DNA of 64,000 nucleotides from Pseudomonas sp. N040 (GTDB lineage: Bacteria; Pseudomonadota; Gammaproteobacteria; Pseudomonadales; Pseudomonadaceae). This document shows positions 52,936 to 63,698 of the stretch, piece by piece (positions within the stretch are counted from its first letter, which is position 1; each line of letters opens with the position of its first letter). Both the position numbers and the translations under genes were made by a program. A model generated the notes under the pieces. The model made no database searches. It was given only the letters and a program-made list of their open reading frames with translations, and was not told where the DNA came from. The DNA lies in assembly GCF_015637705.1 (NCBI RefSeq), contig NZ_JADOBE010000012.1:1-64000 (forward strand), written 5' to 3'.

Positions 52936-53931
52936 ATGTTCGACAATTTCAAAACTCGCGCCGAGGCGGTATTTCCCGGCATCGCCATTGCATTGACCAT
53001 TGGTTTTGCCGCGAGCTTTCTCGGCGAGCACTATGGTGCCCCGGCGATGCTGTTCGCCTTGCTGCTGGGCATGGCGCTGAACTTTCTCTACCAGGACCCG
53101 CGCTCGGCCACCGGTATCGAGTTCAGCTCGCGGCAGATCCTGCGCTTTGGCGTGGCACTGCTGGGCTTCCGCATCGCCTTCGATGACCTGCTGAGCATTG
53201 GCTGGCCGGTGTTCGGCATGATCGTCGCCGGGGTGTTCAGCACCATTCTGGTCGGGGTGCTGATTGCCCGGATGATGGGTTATCGGCCGCGCTTCGGCAT
53301 GTTGACCGGCGGCGCGGTGGGCATCTGTGGCGCCTCCGCGGCGCTGGCGCTGTCGGCCGTGCTGCCCAGGGACGAGCGGAACGAGCGGGCCACGGTATTC
53401 GTGGTGGTGGGAGTGACCTCGCTGTCGACCCTGGCGATGATCATCTACCCGGTAATCAGCGCGCAGTTCGGCCTGGATGACACCGCTGCCGGGATCTTCT
53501 TCGGCGCAACCATCCATGATGTCGCGCAGGTGGTCGGCGCCGGCTACTCGGTCTCCGATACCGCCGGCGATATCGCTACTCTGACCAAGCTGCTGCGTGT
53601 GGCCCTGCTGCTGCCGGTGGTGCTGATGTTCGCCATGATCTTCAGCGCCAGTCGCGAGGCTGGCGAGAAACGCCCGCCGCTGTTGCCCGGTTTTCTGGTG
53701 GCCTTTGTGGTGTTTGCCGCGCTGAACAGCCTGCTCGAGCTGCCAGTGCTGTTCACCGATGCCATGAGCTCGCTGTCGCGCATCTGCCTGGTCGCGGCAA
53801 TCGCAGCCATCGGCCTGAAGAGCGACTTGCGCAGCATGCTGACGATTGGCTTCAAGCCGGTCCTGCTGATGCTGCTGGAAACCGTCTGGCTGGCGACTTT
53901 CGTCCTGCTCGGGCTGTATCTGCTGGGCTGA
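52936..53931 (+). CDS. YeiH/UPF0324-family putative sulfate exporter
   Basis: A 331-residue membrane protein with about ten helices. The family signatures are visible: FSSRQILRFGVALLGFRI, GGAVGICGASAALALSAVLP and FFGATIHDVAQVVGAGYSVSD. Members found with taurine and sulfonate genes have been proposed to export sulfate formed in sulfonate degradation. Here it follows soxCD, which fits removal of sulfate. Evidence for transport is by family and context only. Confidence 0.88.
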   Translation: MFDNFKTRAEAVFPGIAIALTIGFAASFLGEHYGAPAMLFALLLGMALNFLYQDPRSATGIEFSSRQILRFGVALLGFRIAFDDLLSIGWPVFGMIVAGVFSTILVGVLIARMMGYRPRFGMLTGGAVGICGASAALALSAVLPRDERNERATVFVVVGVTSLSTLAMIIYPVISAQFGLDDTAAGIFFGATIHDVAQVVGAGYSVSDTAGDIATLTKLLRVALLLPVVLMFAMIFSASREAGEKRPPLLPGFLVAFVVFAALNSLLELPVLFTDAMSSLSRICLVAAIAAIGLKSDLRSMLTIGFKPVLLMLLETVWLATFVLLGLYLLG

Positions 53932-54044
53932 CGGTGGCTTGTGCGACCGGCAAGTGCCATGCCGGTTAGCGCAATGGCCACCGTGCTCGCCACCCCGCTG
54001 TGTCCGGGGCAACCTGAGCGATGCCGGTGCAGCGCGGCACGGGT

Positions 54045-54929
54045 TCAGTTCAGGTTCTCCTCCCGGTTTGCCGCGCGAGTGAAGGCGGCGCGGTAGCCAG
54101 CCGGGGTGGCCGCGTGTGCCTGGCGAAAGCAGGCGGTCAGGTGGCTCTGGCTGCTGAAGCCGCATTCCTGGGCAATATGGGCGATCGGGATGCTCGACAT
54201 GCCGAGCAGCTTGCGTGCCTGCTCGAGGCGCACGTTGAGGATGTAGCGGTGCGGCGGTGTGCCCATGGCGTCTTCGAAGATCCGGCGGAAGTGGGTCAGG
54301 CTGACGCCGGCAAGCCTGGCCAGCGAAGGTGCCGAGAGGTCCGCCGACAAATGCTCGTGGATGTGGTTGAGCACCGTCTGCAACCGGAAAAACTGCGCAT
54401 GGCGGGGGTTGATGAAGGTGTTGTTCGGCGTGGTCAGCACGCGGAAGCTTTGTTCGAGCATGATCCCGGCCAGGCGCTCCATGTAGCCCTGGTCGGCCAG
54501 GCGGCCTTTCTGCAGTTCATTGACGATCTGCTGGGCCGCGGCACCCACCAGCGGGTCAGTGAACGGCATCGGTGCGTTGTGGGATTCGGCCAGTGCATCC
54601 AGGCACTGGGTTGCGCTGCAGGTACTGTCGATGAAGTAGAAGATGGCGTAGTCGATGGTGCCGGCATAGTGCCAGTGCGTCGGCACGCCGGCCGGTATAA
54701 GTTGCGACTGGGTTGGCAGATTCATGCTGCGCAACTGTTCCAGTTCACCCTCGCGCACGCGGCTGCCGCCGAACTGGGTAACCAGCGCGGACAGCTCCAT
54801 GCCGCTCACCGTCAGCTCCATCGCCTGGTACAGGTAACGCTCGACATACAGCGGCACCGCGCCGCGGACATAGCCTTCCACGATGGGCGTGTGGCTGAGC
54901 TGCTTGCGCACTTTTGTCCAGGGTTTCAT
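54045..54929 (-). CDS. AraC-family transcriptional regulator
   Basis: A 294-residue activator with an N-terminal cupin-like sensor domain and a C-terminal DNA-binding domain: LSAPSLARLAGVSLTHFRRIFEDAMGTPPHRYILNVRLEQARKLL and IPIAHIAQECGFSSQSHLTACFRQAHAATPAGYRAAF. It diverges from the acyl-CoA dehydrogenase gene and probably controls the six-gene CoA operon. The intergenic region (54930-55057) has an AAAGA-TAGGTG-TCTTT dyad but no clear 21-bp direct repeats. Confidence 0.9.
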   Translation of the reverse strand: MKPWTKVRKQLSHTPIVEGYVRGAVPLYVERYLYQAMELTVSGMELSALVTQFGGSRVREGELEQLRSMNLPTQSQLIPAGVPTHWHYAGTIDYAIFYFIDSTCSATQCLDALAESHNAPMPFTDPLVGAAAQQIVNELQKGRLADQGYMERLAGIMLEQSFRVLTTPNNTFINPRHAQFFRLQTVLNHIHEHLSADLSAPSLARLAGVSLTHFRRIFEDAMGTPPHRYILNVRLEQARKLLGMSSIPIAHIAQECGFSSQSHLTACFRQAHAATPAGYRAAFTRAANREENLN

Positions 54930-55057
54930 GGGTTGGATTATCCGTCTGCCGATGGTTTTTTTTTGATAAAGATAGGTGTCTTTACTGAAAGCCGCCAGCC
55001 CCGTCGACGCCTAGCATTCGTGACAAGACAAAAACACCATGTCCGACGAGGCGCATC

Positions 55058-56338
55058 ATGAAACTAAGCAAACAGCTCAACCTGCCCGCCATTTCAATGA
55101 GTGGATTCGAAACGCCCCTGAGTGAGGAGGAGGGCGCCATTCAGCAGAGTGCGCACGCTTTTGCCCGCGACGTGTTGCGCCCGCTGGGACGCGAGTTGGA
55201 CGGCATGACGGCCGAGCAGGTGGTGGCGCCCGGGTCTCCCTATTACAGCGTGTTCACCGAAGCGGCCAAGCTTGGCCTGGATTCCGATCTGCTGGCGCAG
55301 TTGCCGCCGGACATGGCGGTTCGCGTTGAATCGATGGTCGGTGAAGAAATGGGCTGGGGCGATGCTGGCCTGGCTGTTTCGCTGACCGTCACGGCCTTCC
55401 CCGGTGAAATGGCGAAGACTGTTGGTAATCAGGAATTGATCGATCTGTGCGCCGGCAAGATCGGCTGCTGGATGATCACCCACCCGGACAAGGGTTCCGA
55501 CGTTGGTGCGTTCGACCTGAAGCGTGAATGGCCGCAAGGGCAGCCAGGCAACAAGGGCAACATGTTTGCCAAAGTCGGTGCTGACGAAATCGTCATCAAC
55601 GGCCAGTGTTCGGCCTGGGTGTCCAACGGCGCGGTGGCTCAGGTGGCCCTGGCCTATATGACGGCGGATTACGGTGACGGCTTCATCGGTGCTGATGGTC
55701 GTCCCAACGGTGTGGCGATGATCGTGCCGCTGGACCTGCCGGGCGTGAGCAAGGGCAAGCCACTGGAGAAGATTGGTCAGCGCTCGCTGCCGCAGGGTGA
55801 GGTGTATTTCGACAACGTGCGGATTCCCAAGCGCTTCGCCATTGCCCTGCAGGACGAGTACTACGGCAATGTCGCCTCGGCCTGGTCGTTCGCCGGCACG
55901 CACATGGGCCAGATGTTTACCGGTGTGGCCCGCGCCGCCTTCGAAATGGCGCTGGAGTACTGCAATCAGCGTAAACAGGGTGGCCAGCTGCTGATGGATC
56001 ACCAGCTGACCCGCTATCGCATTGGCGACATGCTGCGCCGCGTCGAACTGTGCCGCGCGGTCGCGCGGCGGTCGCTGGCTTATGCACGCCTGACTCCGCA
56101 AGGCCACCCGTGGGCTACGGCTTCCGGCAAGGTCACGGTTACCGAAGAAGCGATGAAGGTGGTGTCCGAAGCCCTGCAGTTGTTCGGCGGCAACGGCCTG
56201 ACCCGCGAATACCCGATCGAAAAGCTGTTCCGCGATGCCCGCGCCGCGCTGATCGAAGACGGCGACAGCTACATGCTGACTACCCGGCTCGGCTTCCTCG
56301 CCCAGCAAATGTACGAAGACGGCTGGACCAAGAACTGA
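55058..56338 (+). CDS. acyl-CoA dehydrogenase
   Basis: A 426-residue FAD enzyme that desaturates an acyl-CoA at C2-C3. Features: the FAD-binding WMITHPDKGSD-type block near residue 135, RxFTGVARAAFEMALEYCNQRKQGGQLLMDHQLTRYRIGDML, LQLFGGNGLTREYPIEKLFRDARAALIEDGDSYML near the C-terminus with an acidic residue in the place of the catalytic base. It opens the CoA operon. A desulfinating role, as reported for the 3-sulfinopropionyl-CoA enzyme of Advenella, is an alternative given the context. Confidence 0.88.
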   Translation: MKLSKQLNLPAISMSGFETPLSEEEGAIQQSAHAFARDVLRPLGRELDGMTAEQVVAPGSPYYSVFTEAAKLGLDSDLLAQLPPDMAVRVESMVGEEMGWGDAGLAVSLTVTAFPGEMAKTVGNQELIDLCAGKIGCWMITHPDKGSDVGAFDLKREWPQGQPGNKGNMFAKVGADEIVINGQCSAWVSNGAVAQVALAYMTADYGDGFIGADGRPNGVAMIVPLDLPGVSKGKPLEKIGQRSLPQGEVYFDNVRIPKRFAIALQDEYYGNVASAWSFAGTHMGQMFTGVARAAFEMALEYCNQRKQGGQLLMDHQLTRYRIGDMLRRVELCRAVARRSLAYARLTPQGHPWATASGKVTVTEEAMKVVSEALQLFGGNGLTREYPIEKLFRDARAALIEDGDSYMLTTRLGFLAQQMYEDGWTKN

Positions 56339-56382
56339 TCACAGGCAAGACACCCAATCACTGAATTTCAGGAGCAAAGAAA

Positions 56383-57513
56383 ATGGCTAAATATCCCGTA
56401 GTTGTGTATGGCGCCAGTGGTTACACCGGCATGCTGACCATGGACTGGCTGATCGATCAGAACATCCCGTTCACCGCGGTGGCGCGCAACGCCAAGCGCA
56501 CCCAGGAAATGATGGCCCAGCGCGTGGTGCGCCTGGAGTCGGCGACCTACGAGATCATCGAAGCCGAGCACACGGTCGAGTCGCTGACCAAGGCCTTCAA
56601 GGGTGCCAAGGTGGTGTGCAACACGGTCGGGCCGTTTGTCAATTTCGGCATCACCACCGTCGAGGCGGCACTCAAGGCCGGCTGCCACCATATCGACACC
56701 ACCGGTGAGCAAAGCTACATGCTCCAGGTGCGTGAACAGTTTGGCGCGCTGTATGCCCAGGCCGGGCTGCTGGTTTCGCCGTCGGTGTCGTACATGTACA
56801 CCTTCTCGGAAATTGCCGCCGAACTGGCCCTGGAAACCCAGGGCATCGATGCGCTGGAAACCGCTGCCATGTGCCGCGGCCCGCGTGACTCGGCCGGCGT
56901 CAGTGTGGGCTCAGCCGCCTCGATCTTTGAACTGATGCGCGCCAAGCAGCATTACCTGTGGGAAAACCAGCTCAGGGCGCACGCGGTAGACGCCTCGTTC
57001 AACATCATCGACGCCAACTTTATCCAGCCGGTGTTCTGCCTGCCGTGGGGCGGCACTTCGCTGCCGATCTATTTCGAGAAGGATTCACGGGTGCGCAGCT
57101 GTATTTCCTCGGTCGGCTTCTACGACAACAACGTCATGCAGATGGTGCATGGCCTGGCCAAGAAGTGGGATGCCGAATACAAGGATCTGCCGAGAGAGCA
57201 GCAGGATGCCGTGGTCAAGAGCCTGGTGGACTCGACCACCCCAAGCATGCCGCCGCGCGAGCGCACCAGCCTGCAGCGCAGCGTCGATGTCGCCATCGGT
57301 CGCGGCCAACTGGCCGCCGTGCGCGCCACCGTGCATGGCATCACGCCTTATATCTCTACGGGTGCCCTGCAGACCGCCGCGGTGATCAAGCTGCTCGACG
57401 GCGAAACCAATGCGGTCGGCTTTGCCTCCGGCTCCAAGGCCTTCGGCCACCGCTACCTGCTCGGTTTCCTCGAGCAGCGCGGCCTGGCGCGCGCAACTGT
57501 GACCCAGCTCTAA
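56383..57513 (+). CDS. saccharopine dehydrogenase-like/DUF5938 oxidoreductase
   Basis: A 376-residue protein with an N-terminal Rossmann fold (VVVYGASGYTGMLTMDWLIDQ, residues 5-25) and the KVVCNTVGPFVNFGITTVEAALKAGCHHIDTTGE block typical of saccharopine-dehydrogenase-like proteins. Members are found in lipid and polyketide metabolism as trans-acting reductases. Lysine metabolism is not indicated here. Tight packing in the CoA operon suggests a reductase step on an acyl or alcohol intermediate; the reaction is not known. Confidence 0.8.
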   Translation: MAKYPVVVYGASGYTGMLTMDWLIDQNIPFTAVARNAKRTQEMMAQRVVRLESATYEIIEAEHTVESLTKAFKGAKVVCNTVGPFVNFGITTVEAALKAGCHHIDTTGEQSYMLQVREQFGALYAQAGLLVSPSVSYMYTFSEIAAELALETQGIDALETAAMCRGPRDSAGVSVGSAASIFELMRAKQHYLWENQLRAHAVDASFNIIDANFIQPVFCLPWGGTSLPIYFEKDSRVRSCISSVGFYDNNVMQMVHGLAKKWDAEYKDLPREQQDAVVKSLVDSTTPSMPPRERTSLQRSVDVAIGRGQLAAVRATVHGITPYISTGALQTAAVIKLLDGETNAVGFASGSKAFGHRYLLGFLEQRGLARATVTQL

Positions 57514-57573
57514 CCACCCCCCCTTGGTGCGGCTTCCGCGAGCGGGAGCCGCACCCGTTTTCAGGATTCCGAC

Positions 57574-59142
<1,569 letters not shown>

Positions 59143-59166
59143 TCCCTGACAAATTAAAGGAACACC

Positions 59167-60015
59167 ATGAGCAAGCTAGAAGATCGTTTTCCCAACAAGC
59201 GCGTGTTGATCACCGGAGCCACCACCGGTTTTGGCGAGGCGCTGGCCTATCAACTGGCCGCGCGCGGCTGGAAGGTGGCGGTCACCGGGCGCAAGCTCGA
59301 CGCAGTCAAGCGTACCGCGAAGAAAGTCACCGAGCTCGGCGGTACCGGCCTCGGCTTGCGTCTTGAAGTGCGCGAGAAGGATCAGTGGGAAGCCGTGCAC
59401 AAGGCGCTGGACAAGGCCTGGGGCGGCATCGATATCCTGGTGAACAATGCTGGTGTGGCCGATGCCAACAGCTTCGACAAGATGGACGATGCCGCCTGGG
59501 ACAACCTGATGTCGACCAACCTGGATGGTGTGATCAACGGCTGCCGTACGTACTCGCCGGACATGTGCAGGAACAAATCCGGCTATATCCTCAATGTGGC
59601 ATCCGTTGCTGGCCTGCTGGCCTTCCCGGAAATGGCCAATTACAACGTCAGCAAAGCCGGCGTGATCGGTCTCTCGGAAACCCTGTGCGCTGAGCTGTCG
59701 CGTTTCAATATTGGTGTGACGGTGTTGTGCCCGGCAGGCTTCAGGTCGAGCCTGGCGGACAATGCCGCCCGTGATGGCCGCGCGATTGCCGACAGTTCAA
59801 CCGGGCGCGCCGTCAAGGCGGATATCGACAATGGCAGGCACACCTCCGAAACGGTGGCTGCGTTTGCCATCGAAGAGATGGAGAAGGGCAACCTGTATTC
59901 GATCCCGCAGCTGGAATATCGCTTGGTCTGGATGCTCAAGCGCCTGATGCCCAATACCTTCTACAAGACCGTTGGCTGGCTCTACCGCAATCAACTCGGT
60001 CCATTTGCCAACTAA
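59167..60015 (+). CDS. short-chain dehydrogenase/reductase
   Basis: A 282-residue classical SDR: cofactor motif LITGATTGFGEALAYQL (residues 14-30), structural NNAG, catalytic Ser in NVASVAG and Y-x3-K in NYNVSKAGVIGLSE. In the operon it may act as the 3-hydroxyacyl-CoA dehydrogenase between acyl-CoA dehydrogenase and thiolase. A separate enoyl-CoA hydratase is not visible in the operon. Confidence 0.92.
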   Translation: MSKLEDRFPNKRVLITGATTGFGEALAYQLAARGWKVAVTGRKLDAVKRTAKKVTELGGTGLGLRLEVREKDQWEAVHKALDKAWGGIDILVNNAGVADANSFDKMDDAAWDNLMSTNLDGVINGCRTYSPDMCRNKSGYILNVASVAGLLAFPEMANYNVSKAGVIGLSETLCAELSRFNIGVTVLCPAGFRSSLADNAARDGRAIADSSTGRAVKADIDNGRHTSETVAAFAIEEMEKGNLYSIPQLEYRLVWMLKRLMPNTFYKTVGWLYRNQLGPFAN

Positions 60016-60049
60016 TCCGCACCGTCGGGTCTTTCGAGAGCTGCCATCC

Positions 60050-61288
60050 ATGAGCAACATCTACATCGCCGGCATCGCCATGACCGTATTCGGTCGACAC
60101 ACTGAACGCTCCCTCGCCGACCTTGCCGGTGAGGCCCTGCAAGGCGCACTGAAGGACGCCGGCTGTCAGGCCAGCGACATTGGCGTGGCGTATTACGCCG
60201 GCATGACCAACGGCCCGCTGCAGGGGCAGATCTCCATACCCGGCCAGGTGGTGTTCAGCAAGATCGGCATCCAGGGCATTCCCATCTACAACATCGAGAA
60301 TGCCTGTGCCTCTGGCAGCAGTGCCTTCAATCTGGCAGTACAGAGCCTCAAGGCGGGTACTACCGATGTGGCGCTGGCTTTGGGTGCAGAGAAGATGAAC
60401 ATTCCTGACAAGCTGAAGGCCTTTGCCATCTTCGAAGGCGGTTGGGATGTCTCTACCGCAGAAGAGAACTACCAGACACTGGTCAAGATGGGCGAGGGCA
60501 TTGTTCCGCCGGAAGGTTCAGAGTCGACGCGGCCTTACAGCAAGTTCATGGCGATCTATGCGGCCATGTGCCGTTATCACATGAAAACCTATGGCACCAC
60601 ACAACGGCAGATTGCCGCCGTGTGTGCAAAGAATCACCAGCACTCGGTGCACAATCCGTTCTCGCAGTTCCGCCAGCCGTTCAGCATTGATGAAGTGCTG
60701 GCTGCGCCACCGATTACCTACCCGATCACCCTGCCAATGTGCGCGCCGCTGTCCGATGGCTCGGCGGCGGCGATCCTCTGCACCGAAGAAGGGCTCAAGC
60801 GCATTGGCGCTGACAAGCGGCGCTGCATCAAGGTCGCTGCCAGCGTGATTCGCAGCTTTACCCATCGTGGCCTGGATGAGCCGCACAAGCATGTTGGCCA
60901 TCTGGCGGCGAATCAGGCCTACGAGATTGCCGGCCTCGGCCCGCAGGACATGCATGTCGCAGAGGTTCACGATGCGTCCGCCATGGGTGAGATCATTCAG
61001 GCCGAGAACCTCGGCTTTGTACCTTTTGGCGGTGGCGGCCCGGCTGCCGAGCGTGGCGAGTTCACCGTTGGCGGGCGTATCCCGATCAATCCGTCGGGCG
61101 GTCTGGAGTCGAAAGGCCATCCGCTGGGTGCGACCGGCATCGGTCAACTCTACGAGCTGGTGACGCAGTTGCGTGGCGAAGCCGGAGCGCGGCAGGTAGA
61201 GGGTGCCCGGCACGCGATCCAAGAGAATGGTGGCGGCCTGCAGGGCATCGAAGAAGCCGCGGTGGCCATTCACATCCTCAGTAAGTAG
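60050..61288 (+). CDS. SCP2-type thiolase
   Basis: A 412-residue thiolase of the lipid-transfer/SCPx group. Cys86 lies in ENACASGSSAF, the His block is AEVHDASAMGE, and the C-terminal block is GGLESKGHPLGATG. The usual second reactive Cys motif (CxGGG) is not seen; QENGGG stands in the same area, as in SCPx-type thiolases of steroid side-chain degradation. The ATG at 60050 gives the usual start MSNIYIAGIAMTVFGR. Ends the operon just before a terminator. Confidence 0.9.
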   Translation: MSNIYIAGIAMTVFGRHTERSLADLAGEALQGALKDAGCQASDIGVAYYAGMTNGPLQGQISIPGQVVFSKIGIQGIPIYNIENACASGSSAFNLAVQSLKAGTTDVALALGAEKMNIPDKLKAFAIFEGGWDVSTAEENYQTLVKMGEGIVPPEGSESTRPYSKFMAIYAAMCRYHMKTYGTTQRQIAAVCAKNHQHSVHNPFSQFRQPFSIDEVLAAPPITYPITLPMCAPLSDGSAAAILCTEEGLKRIGADKRRCIKVAASVIRSFTHRGLDEPHKHVGHLAANQAYEIAGLGPQDMHVAEVHDASAMGEIIQAENLGFVPFGGGGPAAERGEFTVGGRIPINPSGGLESKGHPLGATGIGQLYELVTQLRGEAGARQVEGARHAIQENGGGLQGIEEAAVAIHILSK

Positions 61289-61312
61289 CCACGCCGCGCA
61301 TGCGCCAGCCGA

Positions 61313-61340
61313 GCCCCGGAGCCTCTCCGGGGCTTATTTG
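61313..61340 (+). terminator. rho-independent terminator after the CoA operon
   Basis: GCCCCGGAG (61313-61321) and CTCCGGGGC (61325-61333) form a perfect 9-bp stem with a 3-base loop, followed by TTATTT. The convergent vWA gene ends at its foot, so it may serve both strands. Confidence 0.85.
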
Positions 61341-62512
61341 GACAGGTAGCGCATGCCTTCTTCCAAGCCCTGCAGGGTCAGCGGGAACATCTGGTCTTCG
61401 ACCAGTTCGCGCACCAGCCCGGTGGAAGCGGTGTAGCCCCAGGCGTCCTTGGGATAGGGGTTGATCCAGATCAGCTTCTTGAATTTCTCCATGAAGCGTT
61501 TCATCCAGATATAGCCGGCTTCCTCGTTCCAGTGCTCGACGCTGCCGCCGGCCTGGGTGATTTCATAGGGCGCCATGGCCGCATCGCCGATGAAGATCAC
61601 CTTGTAGTCCGCGCCGTACTTGTGCAGCAGGTCGTGGGTGGCGAAGCGCTCCGAGCTGCGGCGCAGGTTGTTCTTCCACACCGATTCGTAGATGAAGTTG
61701 TGGAAGTAGTAGTACTCCAGGTGCTTGAACTCGGTCTTGCAGGCCGAGAACAGCTCCTCGCAGGCCTTGATGTGCGCGTCCATCGATCCGCCGATGTCGA
61801 ACAGCACCAGCAGCTTGACCTTGTTGTGGCGCTCCGGGCGCATCTGGATATTCAGCAGGCCGGCGTCCCGCGCGGTATGGTCGATGGTCCCGCCGAGGTC
61901 GAATTCTTCCGCCGCGCCCTCGCGGGCGAACTTGCGCAGGCGGCGCAGGGCGACCTTGATGTTGCGTGTGCCGAGTTCGACCTGATCGTCGAGGTTCTTG
62001 TACTCGCGCTGGTCCCAGACCTTGGCCGCGCGACCCTGGCGCTTGCCGGCATCGCCGACGCGGATGCCTTCGGGGTTGAAACCGCCGGAGCCGAACGGGC
62101 TGGTGCCACCGGTACCGATCCACTTGCTGCCACCGGCGTGGCGTTCCTTCTGTTCTTCCAGGCGCTTCTTGAATTCCTCGATCAGCTTGTCCAGGCCGCC
62201 GAGGGACTGGATCTGCGCGCGCTCTTCATCGGTCAGCAGGCGCTCGAATTCCTTGCGCAGCCACTCATCGGGGATCAGTGCCTCGAGGTGCTCGTTGAGG
62301 TTCTGCAGGCCGTTGAAGTAGGCGCTGAAGGCACGGTCGAACTTGTCGAAATGCCGCTCGTCCTTGACCAGCACGGTACGCGCCAGGTAGTAGAACTCGT
62401 CCATGTCGGCAAAGATTACCCGCTGTTTCAGCGCGTTGAGCAGGTCGAGCAGCTCGCGCACCGAGACCGGCACCTTGGCTGCGCGCATTTCATTGAACAG
62501 GTTGAGCAGCAT
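61334..62512 (-). CDS. von Willebrand factor A-domain protein, CoxE-like
   Basis: A 392-residue protein. The N-terminal half is helical (LNLFNEMRAAKVPVSVRELLDLLNAL). The C-terminal vWA domain holds a MIDAS-like LLVLFDIGGSMD near residue 240, with Gly at the first of the usual DxSxS serines. Such proteins partner MoxR AAA+ ATPases as a metal-insertion or protein-remodelling chaperone pair; the moxR gene lies just upstream. Co-located with cysK as I recall from other pseudomonads. Confidence 0.88.
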   Translation of the reverse strand: MLLNLFNEMRAAKVPVSVRELLDLLNALKQRVIFADMDEFYYLARTVLVKDERHFDKFDRAFSAYFNGLQNLNEHLEALIPDEWLRKEFERLLTDEERAQIQSLGGLDKLIEEFKKRLEEQKERHAGGSKWIGTGGTSPFGSGGFNPEGIRVGDAGKRQGRAAKVWDQREYKNLDDQVELGTRNIKVALRRLRKFAREGAAEEFDLGGTIDHTARDAGLLNIQMRPERHNKVKLLVLFDIGGSMDAHIKACEELFSACKTEFKHLEYYYFHNFIYESVWKNNLRRSSERFATHDLLHKYGADYKVIFIGDAAMAPYEITQAGGSVEHWNEEAGYIWMKRFMEKFKKLIWINPYPKDAWGYTASTGLVRELVEDQMFPLTLQGLEEGMRYLSK

Positions 62513-62534
62513 GGCTGCGGACCTCTTTTAACAC

Positions 62535-62640
62535 TCGGACGTTTTCCCCTCTCCCTGGAGGGAGAGGGTTAGGGAGAGGGTGGGGCGCACCCATAGCCCT
62601 CTCCCCCAGCCCCTCTCCCATGCATGGGAGAGGGGAGACA
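62535..62640. repeat. GGGAGAGGG-rich inverted repeats between moxR and vWA genes
   Basis: CCCTCTCCC and GGGAGAGGG alternate several times. Bases 62610-62635 are a perfect 26-bp palindrome (CCCCTCTCCCATG and its mirror). The region can form a strong hairpin in the moxR-vWA transcript and might lower expression of the second gene. Confidence 0.75.
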
Positions 62641-62641
62641 A

Positions 62642-63487
62642 TCAACGGTTGCCGCGGCGGCTCATGAACGCCAGGCGCTCCAGCAGCATCACGTCCTGCT
62701 CGTTCTTCACCAGCGCGCCGGCCAGCGGCGGGATGGCCTTGGTCGGATCGCGTTCGCGCAGCACGGCTTCGCCGATGTCATCGGCCATCAGCAGCTTCAA
62801 CCAGTCGACCAGTTCGCTGGTGGAAGGTTTCTTCTTCAGGCCCGGAACCTTGCGCACGTCGAAGAAGATATCCAGCGCCTCGCTGACCAGGTCGGCCTTG
62901 ATGTGCGGGTAGTGCACATCGACGATGCTCTGCAGGGTCTTGCGGTCCGGGAAGGCGATGTAGTGGAAGAAGCAGCGGCGCAGGAAGGCGTCCGGCAGTT
63001 CCTTCTCGTTGTTCGAGGTGATGATGATGATCGGGCGCTTGACCGCCTTGATCGTCTCGTCGGTCTCGTAAACGTAGAACTCCATCTTGTCGAGTTCCTG
63101 CAGCAGGTCATTGGGGAACTCGATGTCGGCCTTGTCGATCTCGTCGATCAGCAGCACCACGCGCTCCTCCGATTCGAAGGCCTCCCACAGCTTGCCCTTC
63201 TTGATGTAGTTGCGTACGTCATGGACCTTGTCCGAGTCCAGTTGCGAATCGCGCAGGCGGCTCACCGCGTCGTATTCGTAGAGACCCTGATGCGCCTTGG
63301 TGGTCGACTTGATGTGCCAGGTGATCAGGCGGGCGCCGAAGGACTCTGCCAGTTGCTCGGCGAGCATGGTCTTGCCGGTACCGGGCTCGCCCTTGACCAG
63401 CAACGGACGTTCCAGGGTGATGGCGGCATTGACGGCCAGCTTGAGATCGTCGGTGGCGACGTAGGACTGGGTACCTTGGAATTTCAT
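62642..63487 (-). CDS. MoxR-family AAA+ ATPase
   Basis: A 281-residue AAA+ ATPase. Walker A is VKGEPGTGKTMLAEQL near residues 32-47, Walker B is VVLLIDEIDKAD near 112, and sensor 1 is IIITSNNEKELPDAFLRRCFF. Together with the vWA protein encoded next it should form a chaperone-like complex; the client is unknown. The start at 63487 (MKFQGTQSY) has GAGGA eight bases upstream; the Met at 63496 lies too close to it. Confidence 0.92.
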   Translation of the reverse strand: MKFQGTQSYVATDDLKLAVNAAITLERPLLVKGEPGTGKTMLAEQLAESFGARLITWHIKSTTKAHQGLYEYDAVSRLRDSQLDSDKVHDVRNYIKKGKLWEAFESEERVVLLIDEIDKADIEFPNDLLQELDKMEFYVYETDETIKAVKRPIIIITSNNEKELPDAFLRRCFFHYIAFPDRKTLQSIVDVHYPHIKADLVSEALDIFFDVRKVPGLKKKPSTSELVDWLKLLMADDIGEAVLRERDPTKAIPPLAGALVKNEQDVMLLERLAFMSRRGNR

Positions 63488-63698
63488 CTGGATCATCCTC
63501 GAACGGGGGCGCCGGAACAGAACCCGGCGGTTCAGTAATTACAGGTGCCGACTATACCGCGCCGGCAGGTGGGCTGGGAACGAACAAGCCTTATTCAGGG
63601 GTTGAATGATCGTCTGGTGCTTATCTTGGCAGACGACTGGACGGTCACCCTCCGGCGACTTAGGCTTGAGCTCTCGCATTAAGCGCAAGGAGTCTGAA

